A stretch of 27,959 nucleotides of DNA, taken from contig VGNW01000003.1 of assembly GCA_016865955.1 (NCBI GenBank), positions 1 to 27,959 of the forward strand. The letters are read 5' to 3'. The DNA comes from Chloroflexota bacterium. Its GTDB lineage: Bacteria > Chloroflexota > Dehalococcoidia > SZUA-161. A model generated the notes under the pieces. The model was not told the DNA's origin. It did no database searches and saw only the letters and a program-made list of their open reading frames with translations. Shown here piece by piece: positions 7,519-15,203 of this stretch (within the stretch, counting starts at the first letter, position 1; every line of letters begins with the position of its first letter). The position numbers and the translations under genes were made by a program.

Positions 7519-9240
7519 TTATTGCTTCTTATCTGCCTTTCCTTTCTCTTTGAGCCTGGCAAGCTCCTCCTCAACTAATACACGGCGCAGCACCTTGCCG
7601 ATGAGCGATTTGGGCAGGGACTCCCTGAACTCGATATGCTTGGGCATCTTGTACTTCGCCAGCCGCGACTGACAGAACTCGGTTATTTCCTCGGACGTGC
7701 AGGCCTCGCCCTCTTTGAGCACGATGCAGACCTTCACGGTCTGACCGCGGTACTCATGGGGCAGACCGTAGCAAACTGCCTCTTTTACCTTGGGGTGTTC
7801 GAAGAGAACCTCTTCAATCTCGCGAGGATAGATGTTGAAACCGCCGGCGATAATCATGTCCTTCTTACGGTCTACTATGAATATGAAGCCGTCCTCGTCC
7901 ATCTTTGCCATATCGCCCGTATAGAGCCAGCCGTTGCGCAGCACCATCCTGGTCTCTTCAGGGCGGTTCCAGTAGCCTTGCATCACCTGTGGCCCCTTGA
8001 TAACCAGCTCTCCCACCTCACCGAGCGGCATCTCCTTCTCGCCTGTCTCGGCATCCATTATCTTCACATCCACATCGGGAAAGGGAATGCCGATGCTGCC
8101 TGGCTTGCGCATACCTGTTAAGGGATTCGAAGTTACTACCACAGGCGCTTCGCTGAGTCCGTATCCCTCTAGCAATCTGCCTCCGGTCAGCTCTTCGAAC
8201 TTCTGCTGAACTTCGAGGGGAAGCGGTGCTGCACCGCTGGAACACGACTCGATGGAGCGCAGATTGTACTTTTTAACGTCAGGGTGATTATTTATGGCAA
8301 CGTACATGGTGGGCACGCCGGGGAAAAAGGCGGGTTTATATCTGGCGATAGCCTTCAGTACCTGCGTGGGTTCCCAGCGGGGCAGCAGCACCATTGTAGA
8401 GCCGGTAGACGCGGCGAAATGCATCACAGTAACCATGCCGTACACATGAAACAGGGGCATCACCCCCATAATCACTTCCTCGCCCTGGTTCAAGCTAAGA
8501 GGGGTCTCCCAGCCCCTCATCTGGTATAAATTGGCGACCACGTTGCGATGCAGGGCTACTGCGCCTTTGCTAAGTCCCGTGGTGCCACCCGTGTACTGGA
8601 ACATGGCGATGTCGTCAGCGTTCACCTCTATGTTCGGCGGCGTATCTCCGAATTTGTGCAGCAAGTCCTGGAAAGAATAGGTATCGGGAACGCCGGATAC
8701 GTCAACACTGTGCCCCTCCTTTTTCTCTCTCAGCAGGGTGAAAAGCGTCCGTGTCACAGTCGGCAGGTATTCTTTGATGTTCGTTACTATCAGTTTCTTT
8801 AACTTAGTTTTATCCTTCAGTTCGGCGACAGTGCGGTAGAAAAGGCTGAGCACGATGATAGTCTCAGTGCCGCAGTCTTTGAACTGGTGCTCCATCTCGC
8901 GGGGGGAATAGAGGGGATTGGTGGCTACCACTACGCCGCCCACTTTAAGCACGGCATAATAGCTGATGACGAACTGGGGGCAGTTGGGCATGAGCAGCGT
9001 AACCCGGTCGCCCTTCTTGACCCCCAGCGAAATCAGCGCATTTGCCAGTCTGTTCACAGCTTGATTGAGTTGCCGGAAGGTTATGCGATATGAATCGCCC
9101 AGCACGCCGGGGAATATGATGGCGGTTTTATCAGGGAAGCGCTGTGCGGTTCTTTCGAGAAGATGCTGCAGGGTGATTTTGGGATAGTTCATGGAATGGG
9201 GGACAGCAGGGTCGTAGTTCTTCAGCCAGATCCGCTCCAT
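7519..9240 (-). CDS. fadD: Long-chain acyl-CoA synthetase (AMP-forming)
   Basis: A 573-residue adenylate-forming enzyme that activates carboxylic acids to CoA thioesters with ATP. The AMP-binding P-loop is FQYTGGTTGLSKGAVALH (about 214-231). Later come YGLSEAP, the hinge-region YTGDMAKMDEDGFIFIVDRKKDMIIAGG, FNIYPREIEEVL, and the acyl-adenylation Lys in SLIGKVLRR. The set is complete, and length and motifs match FadD-type long-chain synthetases. ATG 9240 is preceded by GGGAGG with a 5-nt spacer. It lies 102 nt after the SCP2-like gene, the widest gap in the operon, and 38 nt before the acyl-CoA dehydrogenase. The operon has a second, clearly different synthetase at 9903, so the two probably cover different chain lengths or structures. 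Confidence 0.9.
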   Translation of the reverse strand: MERIWLKNYDPAVPHSMNYPKITLQHLLERTAQRFPDKTAIIFPGVLGDSYRITFRQLNQAVNRLANALISLGVKKGDRVTLLMPNCPQFVISYYAVLKVGGVVVATNPLYSPREMEHQFKDCGTETIIVLSLFYRTVAELKDKTKLKKLIVTNIKEYLPTVTRTLFTLLREKKEGHSVDVSGVPDTYSFQDLLHKFGDTPPNIEVNADDIAMFQYTGGTTGLSKGAVALHRNVVANLYQMRGWETPLSLNQGEEVIMGVMPLFHVYGMVTVMHFAASTGSTMVLLPRWEPTQVLKAIARYKPAFFPGVPTMYVAINNHPDVKKYNLRSIESCSSGAAPLPLEVQQKFEELTGGRLLEGYGLSEAPVVVTSNPLTGMRKPGSIGIPFPDVDVKIMDAETGEKEMPLGEVGELVIKGPQVMQGYWNRPEETRMVLRNGWLYTGDMAKMDEDGFIFIVDRKKDMIIAGGFNIYPREIEEVLFEHPKVKEAVCYGLPHEYRGQTVKVCIVLKEGEACTSEEITEFCQSRLAKYKMPKHIEFRESLPKSLIGKVLRRVLVEEELARLKEKGKADKKQ

Positions 9241-9342
9241 ATTCGCCTCCCTTGAGGTATTCTCGCCGCTACCGACTGTTCCTGATAAAGATAGTCCCCT
9301 ATCTTATTGCGGGGCAAGGCAAAGACCGGAAAGGGGCGCGGA

Positions 9343-9837
9343 CTAAATCTTCAATTTTTCCCTGATACTCTTGAGTTCGGCCCTGTATTGCTCCAGTCTC
9401 TCTGGAGACATATCGTCGGGCCATTCGGTATCCACCTTAAAGAATGGCTCGATTACCGCCCCACTTTTCGAAGCCAGAGACAGGATTCTCGGCGCCAGTC
9501 CTTTGTCCAGTTTAATCTTATTGGTCATGAAGGCTGAGACGAAACCCTGCTGCTTGCGAATGACTTTTTTCCATGCCTGCGGGGTGGCACCGAGTACGAA
9601 GTCGGATTTCTCCTCGGCGACAGCCTGGCTTATTAGTTTGCTGTCGTCCTGTAGAGCGCCGTCCTCGAGGTGAAGGCTGAAATATATGTCTTTGTCTATG
9701 CCCAGCTTGGGGTCTGCCAGGACACGAAAACTCAAGAATATGTTCATGCCCTTGAAAGTTTTGTTTTGATTATCGGGGTTAGCTTTGTAATTTTTCCCCA
9801 CTGCCTCCAGCCATTGCGGTGTTGAATACGGTAGCAT
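9343..9837 (-). CDS. SCP2 (sterol-carrier-like) domain protein
   Basis: A 164-residue single-domain protein resembling the SCP-2 lipid-binding fold: a central FLSFRV/IYFSLHLEDG strand pair, then SDFVLGATPQAWKKVIRKQQGFVSAFMTNKIKLDKG. The last stretch is the characteristic SCP2 pattern (D-x-x-L-x-G-x-x-x-x-W ... AFMTGKLK-x-G). SCP2 proteins hold fatty acyl-CoA or sterol-like lipids in a hydrophobic tunnel. Bacterial versions often accompany acyl-CoA enzymes. GGAGGG lies about 5 nt before ATG 9837. There is no signal peptide. It sits between two acyl-CoA synthetases, so a role as a carrier of hydrophobic acyl substrates is a fair inference. Confidence 0.75.
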   Translation of the reverse strand: MLPYSTPQWLEAVGKNYKANPDNQNKTFKGMNIFLSFRVLADPKLGIDKDIYFSLHLEDGALQDDSKLISQAVAEEKSDFVLGATPQAWKKVIRKQQGFVSAFMTNKIKLDKGLAPRILSLASKSGAVIEPFFKVDTEWPDDMSPERLEQYRAELKSIREKLKI

Positions 9838-9851
9838 CTTTTCCCTCCTTT

Positions 9852-9906
9852 TGTCAGCGTTCAGTAATCAGTATTCAGCCTCTGACCGCTGCTAGCTGAT
9901 AGCTAT
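9852..9906 (-). repeat. Intergenic AGCTATCAGC/CAGCGGTCAG repeat, copy 2
   Basis: It fills most of the 65-nt gap between the acyl-CoA synthetase and the SCP2 gene. Read in the direction of transcription it has AGCTATCAG (9904-9896) and CAGCGGTCAGAG (9891-9880), the same words as in copy 1 at 2569-2586. Here they are separated by CTAG instead of overlapping. It starts within the TAG stop codon of the synthetase gene, so like copy 1 it lies directly after a stop and before a ribosome-binding site. Confidence 0.6.
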
Positions 9907-11594
9907 ATTATTCCTCTCTCCTTCATTTTTTTGATTTCTTCTTCACGCAGGGCGCGCTTGAATATCTTCTCGGTCACGGTCAAAGGCAGTTCGTCCCTGA
10001 ACTCTATGTACTTCGGGACGGCGGTGGGAGGGAGCTTCTCCCGGCAGTAGGCGATGATTTCCTCCGCATTGAGCTTGCCTTTAAACTCCTCTCGGGGCTT
10101 TATGAAAGCCTTTATCCTTTCGCTGCCGGGGCGCTCGGGGTCGGGTATGCCTACCGCTGCCGCCATAGCCACGCCGGGGTATTTGAACAGGACTTCATCG
10201 ACCTCCGTGGTGTAAACCTTTAGCCCTGAGATATTCGCCATATCCTTGATGCGGTCTTCAAGCACGAAGTACCCGTTCTCGTCCATTTTGCCGATATCGC
10301 CGGTATGAAGCCAGCCATTGTCCAATCCGCTGCCGGGTTTGGGCCAGTAACCTTTCATGGTCTGAGGCCCGCGAATCAATATCTCTCCGCTCTCCCCGGC
10401 ACCCAACTCCTCTCCTGATTCCAGGTTCATTATTTTGACCTCTGTATCGGGCACCGGCAGCCCGATACCTAGTATGTCTTTGGTTACAAATCCCGTGATT
10501 TTAGAAAAGGTTGTAAGATTGGCATGAGTCAAAGGTCCACACTCAGTTAAACCGTAACCTTCCGAGACTGGCATCAGGATGTCTCGTCTTATTTTCTGGA
10601 AAACCTCCTCGGGAAGCGGGGCTGCTCCTGAGAGGAACATAACCGGCAGCCTACCTACCTTTCTTTCTGCTATCTTCATAAGGTGGGTTGGCACGACGTA
10701 GACTATCATGGGGCGATTTTCTTTCAACAGTGTTACCGCCTGGTCGATATCCCTGGGGTCGGAGACCAATAATATGCGCATTCCCAGGGCTATGCTGACC
10801 TGCATACCGATATGCCCGAAAGCGTGAAAAAGGGGAGTAAGTATCTCCGCAGCAGCCTTCCCTTTAATTCCAGGCCAGAGCGGCTCCAAAAACCACATGG
10901 CTTGTCTTACATTGCAGGCCCGATTGTAATGGGTGATCATTACCCCTTTGGGTATTCCCGTGGCGCCGCCGGTAAAGGCAAGATACGCCAGGTCTGCCAT
11001 CGGGTCGATTTCAACCTGAGGCGGATTCGGCTCATGTTCTGCTATCAGTCGTTTGAATTGATGAGCGCCGGGGATCTCTCTTACCTCAGGCTGCTGAGCC
11101 GAGTAGTCCAGCGGTGAAGTAACTATTAGGTTCCTGAGCTTCGTCTTATCCTTGAGGGAGTTCGCCAGGCTCAGGGCTTCATCAGAGCAAATAACGGTCT
11201 CCGCGCCCGATTCGCCTATCTCGTACTCCAGATCGCGAACCCTGTGCAGGGTGCTGCACGGTACTAAGGCAGCGCCGCATTTCGATATGGCGAAGTCTGC
11301 GATGATGTACTGCGGGCAGTTGGGGAGAATAATGGCAACCCTGTCACTTTTCCTCACGCCCAAGCTGGCGAGGGCATTAGCAAACCTGTTAACATAGTCT
11401 TTGAGCTCGTGGTATTTTATCCTGTTTCCAAGATACTCGACGGCAGTCTGACCCGGGTACGCCTCTGCCGAGTCATCGAGAAACTTATGCATCGGCGTTT
11501 TAGGATATGGCTCCAGAGTCTTCTTTAATTGATAGGGCCCAAGCTTGTAATTTTTAATCCAGGGTTTATCGCTTCCCTTTACCTTGTCTGGCAT
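9903..11594 (-). CDS. Acyl-CoA synthetase / AMP-dependent ligase (second copy)
   Basis: A 563-residue member of the adenylate-forming family. It has the P-loop LAFTGGATGIPKGVMITHYN (about 205-224), the YGLTECGPLTHANL substrate/AMP motif, HTGDIGKMDENGYFVLEDRIKDMANISG, the hinge to the C-terminal lid, and the catalytic Lys in TVTEKIFKRAL. It differs throughout from the synthetase at 7519, so the pair is not a recent duplication. The start at 11594 has AGGAG with a 6-7 nt spacer, only 15 nt after the aldehyde oxidoreductase stop. This close coupling suggests it activates the acid made by that enzyme. The acid itself cannot be predicted. Confidence 0.88.
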   Translation of the reverse strand: MPDKVKGSDKPWIKNYKLGPYQLKKTLEPYPKTPMHKFLDDSAEAYPGQTAVEYLGNRIKYHELKDYVNRFANALASLGVRKSDRVAIILPNCPQYIIADFAISKCGAALVPCSTLHRVRDLEYEIGESGAETVICSDEALSLANSLKDKTKLRNLIVTSPLDYSAQQPEVREIPGAHQFKRLIAEHEPNPPQVEIDPMADLAYLAFTGGATGIPKGVMITHYNRACNVRQAMWFLEPLWPGIKGKAAAEILTPLFHAFGHIGMQVSIALGMRILLVSDPRDIDQAVTLLKENRPMIVYVVPTHLMKIAERKVGRLPVMFLSGAAPLPEEVFQKIRRDILMPVSEGYGLTECGPLTHANLTTFSKITGFVTKDILGIGLPVPDTEVKIMNLESGEELGAGESGEILIRGPQTMKGYWPKPGSGLDNGWLHTGDIGKMDENGYFVLEDRIKDMANISGLKVYTTEVDEVLFKYPGVAMAAAVGIPDPERPGSERIKAFIKPREEFKGKLNAEEIIAYCREKLPPTAVPKYIEFRDELPLTVTEKIFKRALREEEIKKMKERGII

Positions 11595-11609
11595 TTCAAT
11601 CTCCTGATT

Positions 11610-13472
11610 TCACCAGATATCTTTGATACACTCTTCGAGGCCAAGCTCTTTGAGTTTCGCCGGGGTGGGCTTCCCTGTTGCCTTATCCCAGCCTCGAAGC
11701 TCATAGTATTTATCCAGCATCGCGTCCAGATTTTCGTTCACCTTGCCCGCTGCGGGGCCGTCGGGGAGCGGCTCTTCAAGCAATCGCGGAGGCAGGGTAT
11801 CATCAGCTCTCGTTAAGCCCTCTCTCACATTAAAGACCCTGGCGAGGTTATAGGCTCGCTCGCCGAGCTTAAACATGTCTTCATAGGTAAACCCGCGACC
11901 GAGACAGTGTTCCACTAGCTGCACCCATTCCTCAGTGGCTACGCAGAACCCCATGAATTTGCACGCTCCCAGTATGTCGAGCGCGGTCATGATATTCTCA
12001 AGGTCTACCAGTATATGAACTTCCTCGGGGTCAGCCACAAACGAATCCTTTATCTGGCTGTCCGGAATGACCAGAAACGGGACATCGAGGAAGGTAGGAC
12101 CCTGAATATAGGCGGTGATGTGGTCGCCGCCCCTGTTTGCCACGGCGTAAGCCAGCCCGGTTATCTGAACGGCTCGGGAATCGTAGGCGGGAAGCTCCAG
12201 CCCCTTGACATTCATGGCGAACTTTTCCGCCCCCTTATTCAGTTTCTTAGCCATTCTCCTCGTTCCCTCGGCGAGGAGGTTGCCGATGCCTTCTCTCTTG
12301 GCGATTTTATGAATCAACTCGATAGCAGCATTGGCATCGCCGAAATTAAGCTCCAGTCCATCGGTATCCGCTTTAGTCAGGATGCCTTTCTCGTAGCATT
12401 CCATGGCGAAGGCTATGGTGCTGCCGGTGGAAATAGTATCTATACCGTAGTCGTTGCACAGGTAGTGTGCCATGGTAATTGCTTCCATATCGACTATCAT
12501 ACACATCCCGCCGAATGTACCCACAGTTTCATATTCAGGTCCTTCACCCTTGTGTCCCTTATAGCCTCCTTTTCTGATTTCGCTCTTCCTGCCGCATTTA
12601 AGAGGGCAGGCGAAGCATCCGTAAGGCTCAACGAGGACCTTATCGCTGAGCGCCGGGGCATTGATTTCCTCGAGATTGGGATGGACACCTGTCTGCCAGT
12701 TCTTGGTGGGGAATCCGCCTCTGACATTTACCAGGTCTATAACTGCGTTCGTACCGAATGATTCCAGCGTCACTTTGAACATGTGCTGGTCGAGCAACTC
12801 GAACTGCTTTCGGGCTACTTCTTTGAACTCGGAGGGATTTGCCAGAGTGGTCTGTTTCTTGCCGCTCACCGCTACAGCCTTCAATCGCTTGGAGCCCATG
12901 ACGGCGCCGCTGCCGCATCTCCCTGCCGCCCTGTGCAGGTCGTTCATAATGCTGGCGTATCTGACCTTGTTTTCGCCAGCTATGCCTATGCAGTCGGTAT
13001 TGAACTTCTCTCCGAACTCCTTTTTTATATGATGCGAAGTCTCAAAAACATTCTTGCCCCAGAGATGTTGGGCATCTTTTAATTCGGCTTTATCCTCAGT
13101 AAGCACGAGGGTCACAGGTTTCGGCGAGATGCCTTGAAAGATGACGCCGTCGTAGCCCGTTCTCTTGAAATCCACGCCCCAGAAACCCGCCGAATTCGAT
13201 TGTCCCCAGAGACCGGTCAACGGCGATTTAAACACCCAGCAGAACCTGCCGGTGCTGGGTGCATGAGTGCCGGTGAGGGGCCCGCTCATGAGTATCAGCG
13301 CATTGTCGGGTCCCAATGGGTCTGCGCCTTTGGGCACCTCTTTGTAAAGATAATAGGTAGCCAGCCCGGCACCGGTGAGAAATTTGTTGAACAGCTCTTC
13401 AGGTATCGCTTCTTCTGTGATTTTTTGCTTGGTCAGGTTGACTCTGAGAATTTTGCCGTGCCCTCCATACAT
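11610..13472 (-). CDS. aor: Aldehyde:ferredoxin oxidoreductase (tungsten/molybdenum enzyme)
   Basis: A 620-residue protein spanning the full AOR family. The N-terminal domain MYGGHGKILRVNL ... GPLTGTHAPSTGR and the GYDGVIFQG region bind the tungstopterin. GPEYET is at 311-316. The [4Fe-4S] ligands are CFACPLKC (Cys286, 289, 293) with the fourth Cys at 504 in ILGACKF. AORs oxidise aldehydes to acids with ferredoxin as acceptor and are typical of strict anaerobes; the reverse reaction also occurs. Start ATG 13472 has GGAGG about 6 nt upstream. It lies between the GMC oxidoreductase and an acyl-CoA synthetase, so I infer an alcohol-aldehyde-acid-acyl-CoA route. The specific aldehyde, and whether W or Mo is used, cannot be read from sequence. 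Confidence 0.93.
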   Translation of the reverse strand: MYGGHGKILRVNLTKQKITEEAIPEELFNKFLTGAGLATYYLYKEVPKGADPLGPDNALILMSGPLTGTHAPSTGRFCWVFKSPLTGLWGQSNSAGFWGVDFKRTGYDGVIFQGISPKPVTLVLTEDKAELKDAQHLWGKNVFETSHHIKKEFGEKFNTDCIGIAGENKVRYASIMNDLHRAAGRCGSGAVMGSKRLKAVAVSGKKQTTLANPSEFKEVARKQFELLDQHMFKVTLESFGTNAVIDLVNVRGGFPTKNWQTGVHPNLEEINAPALSDKVLVEPYGCFACPLKCGRKSEIRKGGYKGHKGEGPEYETVGTFGGMCMIVDMEAITMAHYLCNDYGIDTISTGSTIAFAMECYEKGILTKADTDGLELNFGDANAAIELIHKIAKREGIGNLLAEGTRRMAKKLNKGAEKFAMNVKGLELPAYDSRAVQITGLAYAVANRGGDHITAYIQGPTFLDVPFLVIPDSQIKDSFVADPEEVHILVDLENIMTALDILGACKFMGFCVATEEWVQLVEHCLGRGFTYEDMFKLGERAYNLARVFNVREGLTRADDTLPPRLLEEPLPDGPAAGKVNENLDAMLDKYYELRGWDKATGKPTPAKLKELGLEECIKDIW

Positions 13473-13534
13473 CCTGTGCCTCCTTCACTATAGAGAGAAA
13501 ATAGACAAATGGTCGGTGCATAGATATTAGGGTG

Positions 13535-15151
13535 CTACTTAGCTTTGGGCGGTACCTTGCTCATAGCGTACTCTGCCAGAGCGGTGATAGTCAAGCTGGG
13601 ATTGACTCCGGGATTGGCAGGCACGATGGAGCCGTCCACGACATAGAGCCCCGGATAGTTGTGCACCTGGCAATCCAGGCCGACAACGCCTTCTCTGGCG
13701 TCTTTGCCGAAGGGACAGCCGCCCAGGATGTGTGCGGTGGTCTCCATGTTAAGCAGGGTCTCGCTTATCGAACCTGCGGGGATTCCGTTGACCTTGGCGG
13801 CGAAATTTCGTGTCACCTGATGGGCGATGTTGATTCTGGGTGGCAGTGCCTTTTCCATGTCGGGTTTGGAAACCAGGCCTTTGCGGAACAGTGTGAGCAG
13901 GCTGCGTCCCAGGCGTATGCGAACCCGGTTATCTATAGTCTGCATGACCAGCAGGATAGTGCTGCGTCGAGCCCAGCCGAACGGGAAATGACCCCAGAAA
14001 TTGTCCAGAGGATGACGCAAGATTTCCCAGAAGAATCTAGCAAAGCGCACCAGCGCATTCGATGACTTATCGAATAACGGTCCGGCTATGAGCAGAATAA
14101 AGCCCGAGCCATCGGGGAACCGGCACGGCTCTATGCTGGTCACCTTATCCCCCTGGAAAATGGACGTGATGGCTATACCCTTGGAATAATCTACCTTATT
14201 GCCGCGCCGGCTGGATATGCCCAGCAAAGCTTCGCTGTTGGTGCGCACCATATCTCCCAGGCGTGGCGAGATATCGGGCAGGGAGCGGGTGATATCGCGG
14301 CATTTGAAAAGCAACTTCATAGTGCCTAGCACACCGGCGGAGAGCACTACATTGCGGGTGCGCACCCGTTTTTTAGCCTTGAGCAAACATGCAGTGGAGC
14401 GATGATAGATTACTTCGAAACGGGCGCCGTCAGGTTGCCCCGGGGGCAAAGGTCTGATATCGGTCACCTCGGATTCAGGATGTATTTCCGCTCCGCGTTT
14501 CTCTGCAAAGTAAAGGTAATTCTTATCCAGGCTGTTTTTGCCGTTGTTGCGGCAGCCCACCATGCAGCCGCCGCAGTGCTGGCATCCCCGCCGGGGCGGT
14601 CCCTCGCCTCCGAAATAAGGGTCGGGGACCTCCACACCTTCTGCTCCATAGAAACGTCCTGTGTTGGTGGGACGGAATGTATGACCTTGCCCCATCTCGT
14701 CAGCGATCTTTTTCAGAACATCGTCCGCAGGCCAGAGCTTGGGATTCGGTGCTACGCCCAGCATGCGTTGAGCGGTTTTGTAATGAGGAGCAAGGATGGT
14801 CTTCCAGTCAGCCAGATTACGCCATGCCGGATTTTCGAACAGCGCATCGCTCGGCACTTCCAGTACGCAGGCATACAGTAGGCTGCCTCCTCCTACTCCC
14901 ACTCCGCGCAAGACCAGCCCTAACTCCATGGGAGTGAATTCCCAGGTGCCGAAGAGGCGTAAAGCCGGCAGCCAGACGAATTTCCATAATATCCAGTTGC
15001 TGAAGGGGAAGTCCTTGTCTCGATAGCGTTTGCCGCGTTCCAGAACCAGCACTCTGTAGCCTTTCTCGGTCAGGCGCATTGCTGAAACGCTGCCTCCGAA
15101 GCCGGATCCCACTATTACATAGTCAAAGACCTGCTCTGAGCGTTTATCCAT
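13535..15151 (-). CDS. GMC-family oxidoreductase (cholesterol-oxidase-like) with a CxxCxxCxxxC motif
   Basis: A 538-residue FAD enzyme that probably oxidises an alcohol or hydroxysteroid-like compound. The FAD fold is FDYVIVGSGFGGSVSAMRL (9-27) with Glu at the ribose site in VLVLERG, then GVGVGGGSLLYACVL (84-98). The C-terminal end carries AHILGGCPFGKD, VDGSIVPANPGVNP and SLTITALAEYA, holding the His and Asn of the GMC active site. The unusual part is CQHCGGCMVGC (Cys190, 193, 196, 200), a spacing like a [4Fe-4S] ferredoxin ligand set. Related sequences exist in the cholesterol-oxidase branch, as I recall. In an anaerobe an Fe-S route for electrons instead of O2 is plausible but unproven. No signal peptide. 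RBS GAGGTGAT precedes ATG 15151. Confidence 0.85.
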   Translation of the reverse strand: MDKRSEQVFDYVIVGSGFGGSVSAMRLTEKGYRVLVLERGKRYRDKDFPFSNWILWKFVWLPALRLFGTWEFTPMELGLVLRGVGVGGGSLLYACVLEVPSDALFENPAWRNLADWKTILAPHYKTAQRMLGVAPNPKLWPADDVLKKIADEMGQGHTFRPTNTGRFYGAEGVEVPDPYFGGEGPPRRGCQHCGGCMVGCRNNGKNSLDKNYLYFAEKRGAEIHPESEVTDIRPLPPGQPDGARFEVIYHRSTACLLKAKKRVRTRNVVLSAGVLGTMKLLFKCRDITRSLPDISPRLGDMVRTNSEALLGISSRRGNKVDYSKGIAITSIFQGDKVTSIEPCRFPDGSGFILLIAGPLFDKSSNALVRFARFFWEILRHPLDNFWGHFPFGWARRSTILLVMQTIDNRVRIRLGRSLLTLFRKGLVSKPDMEKALPPRINIAHQVTRNFAAKVNGIPAGSISETLLNMETTAHILGGCPFGKDAREGVVGLDCQVHNYPGLYVVDGSIVPANPGVNPSLTITALAEYAMSKVPPKAK

Positions 15152-15203
15152 GCATCACCTCTAAGCCAATCTTAACACAAAAGCTTCCGGTTTTTTCTTG
15201 TAT

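Noticed and set aside
9288..9305. Hairpin AAGATAG-TCCC-CTATCTT as a terminator inside the operon
   Set aside because: The stem is only 7 bp and AT-rich with no T run on the transcribed strand. The next gene has its own ribosome-binding site 102 nt downstream, so termination is not supported.
12015..12761. A long plus-strand open frame (248 codons) opposite the aldehyde oxidoreductase
   Set aside because: It lies wholly antisense to a clear AOR gene, matches no family I recognise, and arises from codon bias in a GC-rich gene. The same holds for frames opposite the acyl-CoA dehydrogenases at 6344-7147 and 24830-25663.
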